Source: Bacteriovoracaceae bacterium UBA3083 | GTDB taxonomy: Bacteria; Bdellovibrionota; Bacteriovoracia; Bacteriovoracales; Bacteriovoracaceae | NCBI GenBank assembly: GCA_002366565.1 | Contig: DFBJ01000012.1 | Span: 186,001 to 250,000, forward strand | DNA: 64,000 bases | Direction of reading: 5' to 3' | In this document: positions 1 through 7,080 of the stretch, in pieces | How positions within the stretch are numbered: position 1 is the first letter of the stretch | Layout: every line of letters starts with the position of its first letter | Program-made: the position numbers and the translations under genes | Notes under the pieces: generated by a model | What the model saw: the letters and a program-made list of their open reading frames with translations, nothing else | Database searches by the model: none | Told to the model about the DNA's origin: nothing

Positions 1-324
1 CTCAGTGATTACACAATGACCTGCGGTTAAGACCTTATTTTTGTCGATCAGCACGCCAGAGCAACCAAATTTACTAGGGGAGTTTGCGAATCTCTCATAG
101 TGACACATCCCTTTTAGATCGATTAAAGATGATGTTTGGAGAGTTAAAGTATTATTTGATTTTGTATTTTTCTTCGTTATAAAAGCTGTTGATCTAGCTA
201 ATTCTCTGATTTTTTTATTAGTGATTTCATCTAATTTATAGCGATCATCGCTTGGCCCATGGATCGACCCATAGCTCAAACTCGATACAAGCATTAATGT
301 TAAATAAAATGAAATAGATCTCAT
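1..324 (-). CDS. Trypsin-like serine protease, N-terminal part (cut by window edge)
   Basis: The reading frame begins with ATG at 324 and runs off the left edge, giving 108 residues. It opens with a signal peptide (MRSISFYLTLMLVSSLSYG), so the product is exported. Near the window edge is CSGVLIDKNKVLTAGHC, the chymotrypsin/trypsin-family segment that carries the catalytic histidine (TAGHC, His103) and the adjacent cysteine pair. The catalytic Asp and Ser must lie outside the window. In a predator this could be a secreted digestive protease, but that role is inferred. Family assignment is firm; substrate is unknown. Confidence 0.88.
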   Translation of the reverse strand, partial: MRSISFYLTLMLVSSLSYGSIHGPSDDRYKLDEITNKKIRELARSTAFITKKNTKSNNTLTLQTSSLIDLKGMCHYERFANSPSKFGCSGVLIDKNKVLTAGHCVITE

Positions 325-604
325 AAGATATATTGTTCAATAGTCATGCCAACTTTTTAGGCCTAAGTACTTAAGTTTATATTTAAGAGTTTGTATTGAT
401 GTCTACTAATTTGACAGCTGTACTGTATGTCGTTTTTTTCATTTGAAGCATGTACCCGACTTTAACATTATCGTCAGGTATATAGAAAGAATGTTTAATC
501 TTTAAGCACCCATTGAACTTATTTCAAGTTTCTACTTTATATTCAGTATGCACACTAAGATATGACCATATCTAATTTTAAATTTAAATTAACTGGAGAT
601 TAAA

Positions 605-1027
605 ATGAAAAAAATTATCCTTTGTATTTTACTGTGTTTTTCTGGGCAGATATTAGCTGGTGGTACTTGTGGTGAGAAATTAAGTAATGTTGAAACAAGT
701 ATGGGCGAACATCAAGCGTATGCTAAATATGCTGATATATTAAGATCTGGAGCTAGTGAAAAGGAAGAATTAAATGACAGCTTCTTTGGTGATTTTCTAG
801 TAAATGATTCTGAACTTAGAGATAGACTTGCGGAGGTTCAAAGAGTTGAAAATCTTGTCAGTTTAAAGGAAGCTATATTTAAAGCTAACTTAGGAATGTA
901 TAAATCATGCTTACTTCGAATTCATGAAATGTATCTATCTGAAGAAGATCTGTTATCTGATGTAGATGACTTTCAAGTGATACTGGTTAAGCGTGAAACG
1001 CTTATGAGGATTCTAGAAGGTTTATAG
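605..1027 (+). CDS. Small secreted hypothetical protein
   Basis: The 140-residue product begins with a classical signal peptide (MKKIILCILLCFSGQILAGG). The start is supported by ACTGGAGAT just upstream of the ATG. The mature part is acidic and appears mostly helical, with two cysteines (CGEK near the mature N-terminus and KSCLL near residue 100) that could form a disulfide. I recognise no family. It stands alone, with the truncated protease transcribed divergently to its left and about 590 bases of non-coding DNA to its right. Confidence 0.7.
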   Translation: MKKIILCILLCFSGQILAGGTCGEKLSNVETSMGEHQAYAKYADILRSGASEKEELNDSFFGDFLVNDSELRDRLAEVQRVENLVSLKEAIFKANLGMYKSCLLRIHEMYLSEEDLLSDVDDFQVILVKRETLMRILEGL

Positions 1028-1041
1028 GTACAAAATTTCCG

Positions 1042-1065
1042 GCTGATTTTCCACGGAGAGTCAGC
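1042..1065 (+). terminator. Possible hairpin terminator after the 605-1027 gene
   Basis: GCTGATTTTC pairs with the segment ending at 1065 (GAGAGTCAGC) over about ten base pairs, two of them G-U, leaving a four-base loop. It starts 14 bases after the stop codon, as a terminator would. There is no T-run after it, so it may only protect the 3' end of the transcript. Confidence 0.4.
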
Positions 1066-1104
1066 TAAAATACTATAAATAGGCTAGAATAACTCCCCCA
1101 AATG

Positions 1105-1136
1105 CTACCCCATATAATGGTAATTATATGGGGTAG
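1105..1136. repeat. Perfect 14-bp inverted repeat with 4-base loop
   Basis: CTACCCCATATAAT is followed by GGTA and then by its exact reverse complement ATTATATGGGGTAG. In RNA this is an uninterrupted 14-bp stem with a tetraloop. No T-run follows on either strand, so it is not a standard terminator. It could be an operator, an RNA-processing hairpin or a remnant of mobile DNA. Confidence 0.75.
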
Positions 1137-1316
1137 AGATAGAAATTTTTAAATCCCCTCCTAAATTCATCTAAATTAGAACATTAAAATGAGTCAAAAT
1201 TAGTACACGTATTGATGCTTATTTTTTGTCGAGTTACGTATATAAAAACCTAACCTGTAATTGATTGCAATTTTTTTTGATATACATTTGTAATATATCT
1301 CTGATTCTGTTGCTTG

Positions 1317-1493
1317 CTATTTCAATTCACATAAACCCATATGCATCCTGATCACATTCATAAAGTAAGTATGCATTTGTTCGAGGTAGTTTTGTCGTGT
1401 TTCATCTCTGTATGGATTCATTCTGCCATCAGTTAATGGCGTTTCGCTGTGGGGTATGTATGCCCTACTATTGCTATCTATATGATGTGTAAT
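1317..1493 (-). pseudogene. Possible gene remnant (58-codon open frame)
   Basis: The minus strand is open from a stop just above 1493 to TAG at 1317-1319. The conceptual peptide has a protein-like composition, including PLTDGRMNPYRDETRQNYLE and MHTYFMNVIRMHMGL. The only in-frame ATG (1421) would give 34 residues and has no evident ribosome-binding site. It reads like the C-terminal part of a once larger protein whose upstream half has been lost. I cannot name the family, and chance is not excluded. Confidence 0.25.
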
Positions 1494-1572
1494 TTACTAG
1501 AGGGGTTGTATCTTGATTCTTTGAGGGTCATAGGAAATAGTCTTTATAAAGGAGAGAATTGTATGATTTATG

Positions 1573-1603
1573 ATAAAAAAAAGACCTAGATTAACTAGGC
1601 CTT
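1573..1603 (-). terminator. Intrinsic terminator of the 1616-2575 gene
   Basis: Read on the minus strand, GGCCTAG, a five-base loop and CTAGGTC are followed by a run of eight T. It lies just after the stop codon of the minus-strand gene ending at 1616. Confidence 0.85.
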
Positions 1604-1615
1604 AACTCTATATTC

Positions 1616-2575
1616 TTATTTCACACAGTAGTAATTAAACATTCTGCTATTGATTTCACTAACTCTTCGAACTGGTGATGGATTTCTTAATCCTGGGTGA
1701 TAAACCATTGGAGTTGATCCTTGGCCTATGGCCCAGACTGCAGAGCCAATACTAACACCACCGTTCCAATCACCGTATGAGGAGATCATCTCTAGCTCCA
1801 TATCATTTGGAAGTCTTCCTCCCATATAACGGCAGGCCCTAGCAGCGTTAGAAGGGCTGAATGTCTCACCTATTGATCCATTTGAAGTTCCTATAATAGT
1901 TAAGTTTCGGCCACCAATGTTTAGAGTTGAAGGAAATTGAGTTCTCTCAAACTCTGTAAAAATAGCAGAAGCAATCTGTGACATAACCACTGATGGTTGT
2001 CCGAGACCGCTGTAGTTCTTAGTTGAGCCATCTTTTCCCACAAGAGAGATTGTAACTTGAATATTACCCTTACAATTTGGTGCCAATGAGTATGATCCGT
2101 AGCCAATATAATCAACAACAGAGTAAGAGTCTGCCGGAATATTCCCTATTCTTTGGCCATTATTTACAGCTCTAGTAATAGAGCGGATATCATTTAATTG
2201 TTTAAAGTAAACTTTTCTTTCACTTACTGGCTGACTTCTATAGTAAGAATCAAGGTAAGACTTAAGTGTGTTCTCTAGCGTCACATCCATATACTTATAC
2301 TGTGTAGCTAGTCTTAAATTTTTATCGTAGAGAGAGTCGAATTTCTCAAGCATTTCAAGTGCTTCACTCCCCTTTGCTCCAAATTCCATTAGCTGACTCG
2401 CCATATCTGTCATGTCGTGCATGTACTCACTTCTAGTTTGCGAGTAGGCCTGCTTATACTGACATAAGTCCGCACCTCTTATAAATGGGATTGATGACCA
2501 GATATTTGCAGTCTTTCCCATTGTCATTGATGGCATAGATATAAGCATTAATAGTAATACGGATTTGAGCTTCAT
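1616..2575 (-). CDS. Secreted protein with possible C-type-lectin/SUMF-like C-terminal segment
   Basis: The 319-residue product starts with a signal peptide (MKLKSVLLLMLISMPSMTMG). The first half looks alpha-helical. The C-terminal third contains ACRYMGGRLPNDMELEMIS followed by Trp-rich turns (GDWNGG, AVWAIGQ) and a terminal FNYYCVK. The pattern AARxCxxxGGRLPxxxEhE is the entry segment of formylglycine-generating-enzyme/C-type-lectin-like folds, so a small ligand-binding fold closed by a Cys-Cys bond is plausible. That similarity is local and I would not infer enzyme activity. It is monocistronic with its own terminator downstream. Confidence 0.72.
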   Translation of the reverse strand: MKLKSVLLLMLISMPSMTMGKTANIWSSIPFIRGADLCQYKQAYSQTRSEYMHDMTDMASQLMEFGAKGSEALEMLEKFDSLYDKNLRLATQYKYMDVTLENTLKSYLDSYYRSQPVSERKVYFKQLNDIRSITRAVNNGQRIGNIPADSYSVVDYIGYGSYSLAPNCKGNIQVTISLVGKDGSTKNYSGLGQPSVVMSQIASAIFTEFERTQFPSTLNIGGRNLTIIGTSNGSIGETFSPSNAARACRYMGGRLPNDMELEMISSYGDWNGGVSIGSAVWAIGQGSTPMVYHPGLRNPSPVRRVSEINSRMFNYYCVK

Positions 2576-2758
2576 ATTGTCCTCGATCTAAGTGATTTCG
2601 TTTTATCTTATAGAAATACAGAACTCTCATCATTAATTACGAAAGAATTACATATACCTGTCTAAAATATTGCCAATCTGTTCTACGTAATATCTGATAG
2701 ATATCTAGGTTTAATAGATTAATCACCACTACTAATTAGTTATGAAGGCAAAGTAATA

Positions 2759-4204
2759 ATGGCAAGAGATAAGATTTTAAAAGTTTCATCGTATATGATT
2801 GCGCCCATTATTTTTATAATTCTGGCCTTTGCTCCATTGGATCTATTACTTAATCAGAAGATTTTCTTAGCAATATTCTCCTTTGTTATTTCTCTATGGC
2901 TATTTACTGATTTACCACTATTTATCTCTGGAATACTGGGCGTGTGTTTAAGTGTTATTTTTGGTGTTGTTAGTCTTCAGGATGGATTTGCTCCGTTTTC
3001 TAACCCCATTATCTTTCTCTTTCTTGGAGGTTTTCTTCTCGCTAAGGCGTTAGAGATTACTAAACTTGATGAGACTATTGCAGCTATTACATTGAATATT
3101 CCCTGGGCAAGAAAGAGCGCTAAGAGAACAGTCTTTATTTTTCTTTCTTTATCATTTGTTCTATCAATGTGGATTTCAAATACGGCAGCAGTTGCAATGC
3201 TTTTACCAATAGGCATAGGTTTAATAAAGAGATTAGAGGTAAACTTTGGTATAACTGATAGTAGTTTTAAAGAAGTCCTCCTTATCTCTCTTGCCTATAG
3301 TGCAACGATTGGTGGTATTGTTACTCCTATTGGTTCGCCTCCAAATGTGATTGCCATTGGACTTTTAAATAACCTTACGGGGCAGAATATCTCCTTTCTA
3401 GGCTGGATGCTTATAACAGCTCCAATAGCTCTTATCCTATTTTCTATTGTTTATTATCTTTGTATTAAGAGATTGCCTTCAGAGAAGCTTGATGTTGATA
3501 AGAATGAGATAGATATGAGGATGTTTGATTTTCATACATTTTCGGTAAATCAAAAGTATGTCATTACTGTATTTCTACTAACTGTTTTCTTTTGGATAAG
3601 TCCTTCTATTGTTGAGCTATTTGTTGAAGAAGGCTCAAGCATGTCAGTAGTTCTTAAGAATAATTTCTCTTCAGCAGTTGTTGGTTTATTCTTTGCCTCA
3701 ACACTTTTTTTATTTCCTCTAAAGAGTGCTGATAAGATCCTAAATTCAAGACATATCTCACAAATCGATTGGCCGTCACTGCTTCTATTTGGTTCTGGTC
3801 TCTCACTAGGTCAAATTCTTTTTAATACTGGCCTTGCTCAAATAATGGCAGATTCAATTACAAGTCTTTCAGGAGATACAAATATCTACTTTGTGCTCTC
3901 TCTACTTATTATATTCACAATCTTCTTCACAGAACTTGCCTCAAATACGGCCTCTGCAAATATATTGATTCCCATCATGATTGCCATAGGTGTGAAGAAC
4001 GAATTGAACACAATCCTTATAGCTTTAATCTTTGCTCTGTCATGTAATAGTGCATTTATGTTACCGGTCGCAACACCGCCAAATGCGATTGTCTATGGAA
4101 CAAATTTAATTAGAAAGGGTACTTTGATTAGAAGAGGATTCTTGATTAATATAATGAGTTGGGTAATATTCTCAATTGTAATTGCTCTTGCCCTAAAGTT
4201 GTAG
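2759..4204 (+). CDS. DASS/SLC13-family sodium:anion symporter
   Basis: This 481-residue, multi-spanning inner-membrane protein carries the two signatures of the divalent anion:Na+ symporter family: SNTAAVAMLLPIG (Ser140-Asn-Thr) in the first half and SNTASANILIPI in the second. Each repeat also has a proline-rich Na+-site loop (TPIGSPPNVIAIG and LPVATPPNAIVYG). Members import dicarboxylates, citrate or sulfate with sodium. The substrate cannot be read from sequence. Use of Na+ would suit a marine organism. It converges with the lipoprotein gene at 4209-5306, with only four bases between the stop codons. Confidence 0.9.
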   Translation: MARDKILKVSSYMIAPIIFIILAFAPLDLLLNQKIFLAIFSFVISLWLFTDLPLFISGILGVCLSVIFGVVSLQDGFAPFSNPIIFLFLGGFLLAKALEITKLDETIAAITLNIPWARKSAKRTVFIFLSLSFVLSMWISNTAAVAMLLPIGIGLIKRLEVNFGITDSSFKEVLLISLAYSATIGGIVTPIGSPPNVIAIGLLNNLTGQNISFLGWMLITAPIALILFSIVYYLCIKRLPSEKLDVDKNEIDMRMFDFHTFSVNQKYVITVFLLTVFFWISPSIVELFVEEGSSMSVVLKNNFSSAVVGLFFASTLFLFPLKSADKILNSRHISQIDWPSLLLFGSGLSLGQILFNTGLAQIMADSITSLSGDTNIYFVLSLLIIFTIFFTELASNTASANILIPIMIAIGVKNELNTILIALIFALSCNSAFMLPVATPPNAIVYGTNLIRKGTLIRRGFLINIMSWVIFSIVIALALKL

Positions 4205-4225
4205 AAATCTATTGTTCTACAACTT
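4196..4225. repeat. Perfect 11-bp inverted repeat covering two convergent stop codons
   Basis: AAGTTGTAGAA (4196-4206) and TTCTACAACTT (4215-4225) are exact reverse complements around an eight-base loop. The TAG of the plus-strand transporter (4202-4204) lies in the stem and the stop of the minus-strand lipoprotein (4209-4211) lies in the loop. No T-run follows on either strand. It may act as a shared 3' end for both transcripts. Confidence 0.7.
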
Positions 4226-5306
4226 CAGCTAAAACAGATATACCTTTACTCTCAAAGACATCTCTCGCCTCTTGTGTAACACCTCTAAGGAATGCCACAG
4301 TAGGAAAGAAGGTGTCTTCTAATCCTAAAAAGTGAAGTATTTCTATCGTTTCTAACTGCTGATCAAGAATAGTTTTCTTATTACCGTTACTTTCAGATGC
4401 CTCTCTAAGACCTATGGCGTGCTTATAGTTTTTAACTTCTACTAGTGAGTACTTATTATGCTTTTTTACGACAAGGTCGAACTCTTTAGTTTTTAGAAAG
4501 ATATGAGCTCTCTTGATTACTTCTTCTGCATCAAGTTCGTCATTTTCCTTAAAGATATGAGGAAACTTTTCTTTAAACTCTTCTAAGTTCTCTAATGTTA
4601 CTTGCGATATTTTTTCTTCTAGTTTACTTGAGAAGATATCATTAATTGTCTGTGACTTTGGATCTAGTAATTCGGCCCTTGAAAGATAGACTCCCTGTGC
4701 CTGTAGATTTTCAAGTCTAAGTAAAACATCTAACTCTCCAAGGTGACCCTTATAGTTAGTCCAACCTAGAGAGTCTAGGAATCCTCTAGAGTCAGAGCTT
4801 CTGGCATCAAATGCTTTTTTCATCATTTCTGTATACTCTGGATCTACTTTATAATTTGCTACTTTTTCAAGCTTGCTTGGAGATAGTTCAATTTCAGCTG
4901 CACTAAACTCTAAGAAGAAATCTAAGCGCTCATCTATGCCCTTAGCACTCCTAATATGAGTTGCTAGTCTGTCTGAGTAATCAGTGTAGAAGTCTAGAAC
5001 TTCTAAGTTTGTTGGAATGGCACCATTGTGAGTGTCTTTATAGTTTTTTACAAAATTGTCTATGGAAGGTCTCTTAGAGAGCATTTGATCTCTAAATTCA
5101 TCAAAGTTTGGAATCTTACTGGCTAAAGAGTTTACCCCTGTAATAATAGGGCCACTCTTAGTCGGGTTTGTTCTCATGAATCCATTGATTGAATCTACAC
5201 AATTTCTACTATCGTGGATTGAAGCAATTGATCTTTCACTGACCTGATTTGTGCTACAAGAAGAGGCAAAGGCCAGAGAAACAGTGAGAATTAAGATTTT
5301 ATACAT
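4209..5306 (-). CDS. Lipoprotein with putative PD-(D/E)xK nuclease-like domain
   Basis: The 365-residue product begins MYKILILTVSLAFASSC, a signal peptide ending in a lipobox with Cys17, so it should be membrane-anchored. Residues about 20-180 are helical and unrecognised. From about 190 the order fits a restriction-endonuclease-like core: helix GELDVLLRLENLQAQG (Glu191), then KEFDLVVKKHNKYSLVEVKN with Asp277 and Glu290-x-Lys292, then a helix with Gln316/Gln317. An acidic-helix, D, ExK order is the PD-(D/E)xK signature. The fold and any nuclease activity are inferred. Alternatively the fold is kept for binding only. Confidence 0.7.
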   Translation of the reverse strand: MYKILILTVSLAFASSCSTNQVSERSIASIHDSRNCVDSINGFMRTNPTKSGPIITGVNSLASKIPNFDEFRDQMLSKRPSIDNFVKNYKDTHNGAIPTNLEVLDFYTDYSDRLATHIRSAKGIDERLDFFLEFSAAEIELSPSKLEKVANYKVDPEYTEMMKKAFDARSSDSRGFLDSLGWTNYKGHLGELDVLLRLENLQAQGVYLSRAELLDPKSQTINDIFSSKLEEKISQVTLENLEEFKEKFPHIFKENDELDAEEVIKRAHIFLKTKEFDLVVKKHNKYSLVEVKNYKHAIGLREASESNGNKKTILDQQLETIEILHFLGLEDTFFPTVAFLRGVTQEARDVFESKGISVLAEVVEQ

Positions 5307-5424
5307 TAGACCTACTTATTGTTAATTAGCTAACCTATCGGCAAACTAATAGCAGAAGTGAAGTTTTGATTTAATTAAGAAAAAATAGGCCTATTTTAAT
5401 AATTAATAGTCTATAATTTACGCT

Positions 5425-5727
5425 ATGAAGTGGTTATTACTCATTCAATTCATATTATTCTCGATGTTTTCAATTGTTCCAATTGACCGAGAAGACCTAT
5501 CAAATAGCCTTACATATTTAGAAAGAGTAGACGTCAACGCCCCAGCAGTTGATAAGAATCCACTTAAACCTATTAAAGATATTTCATTTAAATATCTTGT
5601 CTTAAACCCTCTTATTCTTCTCGCTAAAAATGAGAAGTTAACTCACCAGTTTGAAACTAGAGAAATATTTAATAGTCATCTTATAAGCACTCAGCTTGCC
5701 AGAAGCCCTCCGTCTCCAATTAGTTAA
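5425..5727 (+). CDS. Small exported or membrane-anchored hypothetical protein
   Basis: The 100-residue product has a hydrophobic N-terminus (MKWLLLIQFILFSMFSI) that may be a signal peptide or an anchor, then a polar region ending ARSPPSPIS. No conserved domain is recognised. It is followed after 41 bases by a 48-residue membrane protein on the same strand, and a strong terminator lies after that, so the two probably form a small operon. Confidence 0.6.
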   Translation: MKWLLLIQFILFSMFSIVPIDREDLSNSLTYLERVDVNAPAVDKNPLKPIKDISFKYLVLNPLILLAKNEKLTHQFETREIFNSHLISTQLARSPPSPIS

Positions 5728-5768
5728 TTTAATACATTTAAAATTTAATTAATTCATTTGGAGTTTTT

Positions 5769-5915
5769 ATGGAAAACGATAACAAAGAAGTATCTACGGA
5801 TACTAACGAATCTACTGAATACACAGGCAATGACTGGGGTCTCTATGGAATATTACTATTTAGCTTTGCAGTGCTACTAGCAATGCTTATTAGTGCTTAC
5901 CTAGATCACTTCTAA
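5769..5915 (+). CDS. 48-residue single-pass membrane protein
   Basis: An ATG at 5769 with TTTGGAG eight or nine bases upstream opens 48 codons ending in TAA at 5913-5915. The first 25 residues are acidic and polar (MENDNKEVSTDTNESTEYTG). The rest is one transmembrane helix (YGILLFSFAVLLAMLISAYL) with a short C-terminal tail. The good ribosome-binding site, the helix and the intrinsic terminator right after the stop argue that it is real. Function unknown; it may partner the preceding protein. Confidence 0.68.
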   Translation: MENDNKEVSTDTNESTEYTGNDWGLYGILLFSFAVLLAMLISAYLDHF

Positions 5916-5924
5916 ACAACTAAT

Positions 5925-5959
5925 GAAGTGGGCCCTACTGTGGGTCTGCTTCTTTTTTT
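5925..5959 (+). terminator. Intrinsic terminator located inside the opposite gene's 3' end
   Basis: GAAGTGGGCCC pairs with GGGTCTGCTTC over eleven positions, three of them G-U, around a six-base loop and is followed by seven T. It ends the plus-strand 5425-5915 pair. Its distal half doubles as the last codons of the convergent minus-strand gene that ends at 5935. Confidence 0.8.
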
Positions 5960-6588
5960 AATATCTCATCTAATTGTTCAAGGCTTACAATACCACTTCT
6001 TGAATAGTACATTCTATCTGTAATTACTTTAAATACATCTAAAAGAGAATTTCTAATCTCTTCCCCTTCACAGATTCCCATAGCGATAGCAATGGCCTCG
6101 TAAGTGCAAACTGCACCTTCGGCCGGAGATTTTCTAAGTCTATAATTGGATTTAATACCTGCGGGAAGTTTTACAGATCTAATATTAGAAAGAGCTGACT
6201 CTCTCTTTTTGAATTTTTTAGCCTGAGACCATGAGCCATCAGGGACAACTAGAAGCGGGGGCTTCTCAAGAGTCTGTAGAAACTCTGTATTTAGCTCCAC
6301 TGCAGAATCATCTGGAAAGAGATAGAGAGGAGTATATTGCTCTAAATCAATTGCTTCTTCTACATCTAAAGGAGTGTCTTTAACACCACGGAGGTGGATA
6401 CTGCTATCTTTTAGAACTTTCTCACAGAAAAATGCTGTATTAGTCGTCAGACCTAGCTCTGCCTTGTGCATGACTATCCTGACTGGAGTTCTATGATCTC
6501 TCTTAACAAGTAAGTTGCAGAAACATAGAGGCGTAAAAATTCTACAATTCTCACACCTCTTATCTATATTTGAAAATCTTGACGTCAT
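5935..6588 (-). CDS. tapT: DTW-domain tRNA-uridine aminocarboxypropyltransferase
   Basis: The 217-residue product matches the DTW family, whose E. coli member TapT (YfiP) transfers the 3-amino-3-carboxypropyl group of S-adenosylmethionine to uridine 47 of tRNA. Visible signatures are the N-terminal cysteine cluster (C12, C15, C22, C24 in RCENCRIFTPLCFC), the family motif here as VVPDGSWSQAKKF (Asp117, Trp120), and a later LRKSPAEGAVCTYEA helix with the conserved Glu. Length is typical. It is cytoplasmic. Its C-terminal codons overlap the terminator of the convergent small operon. Family confidence is high; the exact tRNA site is by homology. Confidence 0.87.
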   Translation of the reverse strand: MTSRFSNIDKRCENCRIFTPLCFCNLLVKRDHRTPVRIVMHKAELGLTTNTAFFCEKVLKDSSIHLRGVKDTPLDVEEAIDLEQYTPLYLFPDDSAVELNTEFLQTLEKPPLLVVPDGSWSQAKKFKKRESALSNIRSVKLPAGIKSNYRLRKSPAEGAVCTYEAIAIAMGICEGEEIRNSLLDVFKVITDRMYYSRSGIVSLEQLDEILKKEADPQ

Positions 6589-6670
6589 ATCTCTAATTAC
6601 TACTTGTAAATGTAAGAATGTCTATTACCATAATAAGAAACTACTTGTTAATCAAAAACAGAGGAACACT

Positions 6671-7048
6671 ATGATGCTTAACGCTGGATTATTTATTTTA
6701 AGACTATTTGTAGGGCTTACGATGCTTATTAGCCACGGTTGGGGAAAATTATCAAACTTTGGTGCAATGTCGACAAAATTCCCAGATGTAATAGGTCTTG
6801 GTTCACAGGTAAGTTTATCTCTGGCTGTATTTAGTGAAGTATTTTGTTCTGCTTTCATCATTTTAGGACTACTTACTCGTTGGGTTTCAATTCCATTATT
6901 AATTACTATGGCCGTAGCATTCTTTGTTGTTCATGGAAATGATCCATTTAAGTCAAAAGAATTAGCATTTATGTATATGGGAATTTACGGAACACTAGTT
7001 TTCACTGGTGCAGGTGAATACTCAGTAGATAGATTTATTAAAAAATAA
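6671..7048 (+). CDS. DoxX-family membrane protein
   Basis: The start is taken as ATG 6671, preceded by AGAGGAAC. An earlier in-frame start at 6515 would overlap the opposite tapT gene and add a non-membrane leader, so it is rejected. The 125-residue protein has four transmembrane helices, with the DoxX hallmark opening LRLFVGLTMLISHGWGKL and a later ELAFMYMGIYGTLVFTGAG. DoxX-like proteins are small inner-membrane proteins linked to quinone or thiol redox processes. The specific role here is unknown. Confidence 0.85.
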   Translation: MMLNAGLFILRLFVGLTMLISHGWGKLSNFGAMSTKFPDVIGLGSQVSLSLAVFSEVFCSAFIILGLLTRWVSIPLLITMAVAFFVVHGNDPFKSKELAFMYMGIYGTLVFTGAGEYSVDRFIKK

Positions 7049-7054
7049 GCAATG

Positions 7055-7080
7055 AAGGGGGAGTCTATCTCCCCTATTCA
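7055..7080. terminator. Weak bidirectional hairpin between convergent genes
   Basis: GGGGAG, a five-base loop and CTCCCC lie between the doxX-like stop and the stop of the minus-strand gene at 7074. The flanking T-run is poor in both directions, so termination strength is uncertain. Confidence 0.5.

Larger units (their letters stand above)
1028..1615. other. 588-base gap without a convincing intact gene
   Basis: The gap holds two hairpins (1042-1065 and 1105-1136), a short protein-like open frame on the minus strand (1317-1493) that looks like a gene remnant, and the terminator of the minus-strand gene at 1616-2575. The rest is AT-rich with no tRNA-like or repeat structure that I can see. 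Confidence 0.6.

Noticed and set aside
6515..6670. Longer start for the DoxX-family gene
   Set aside because: It would overlap the tapT gene on the other strand and add a non-membrane leader absent from DoxX proteins; ATG 6671 has a ribosome-binding site.
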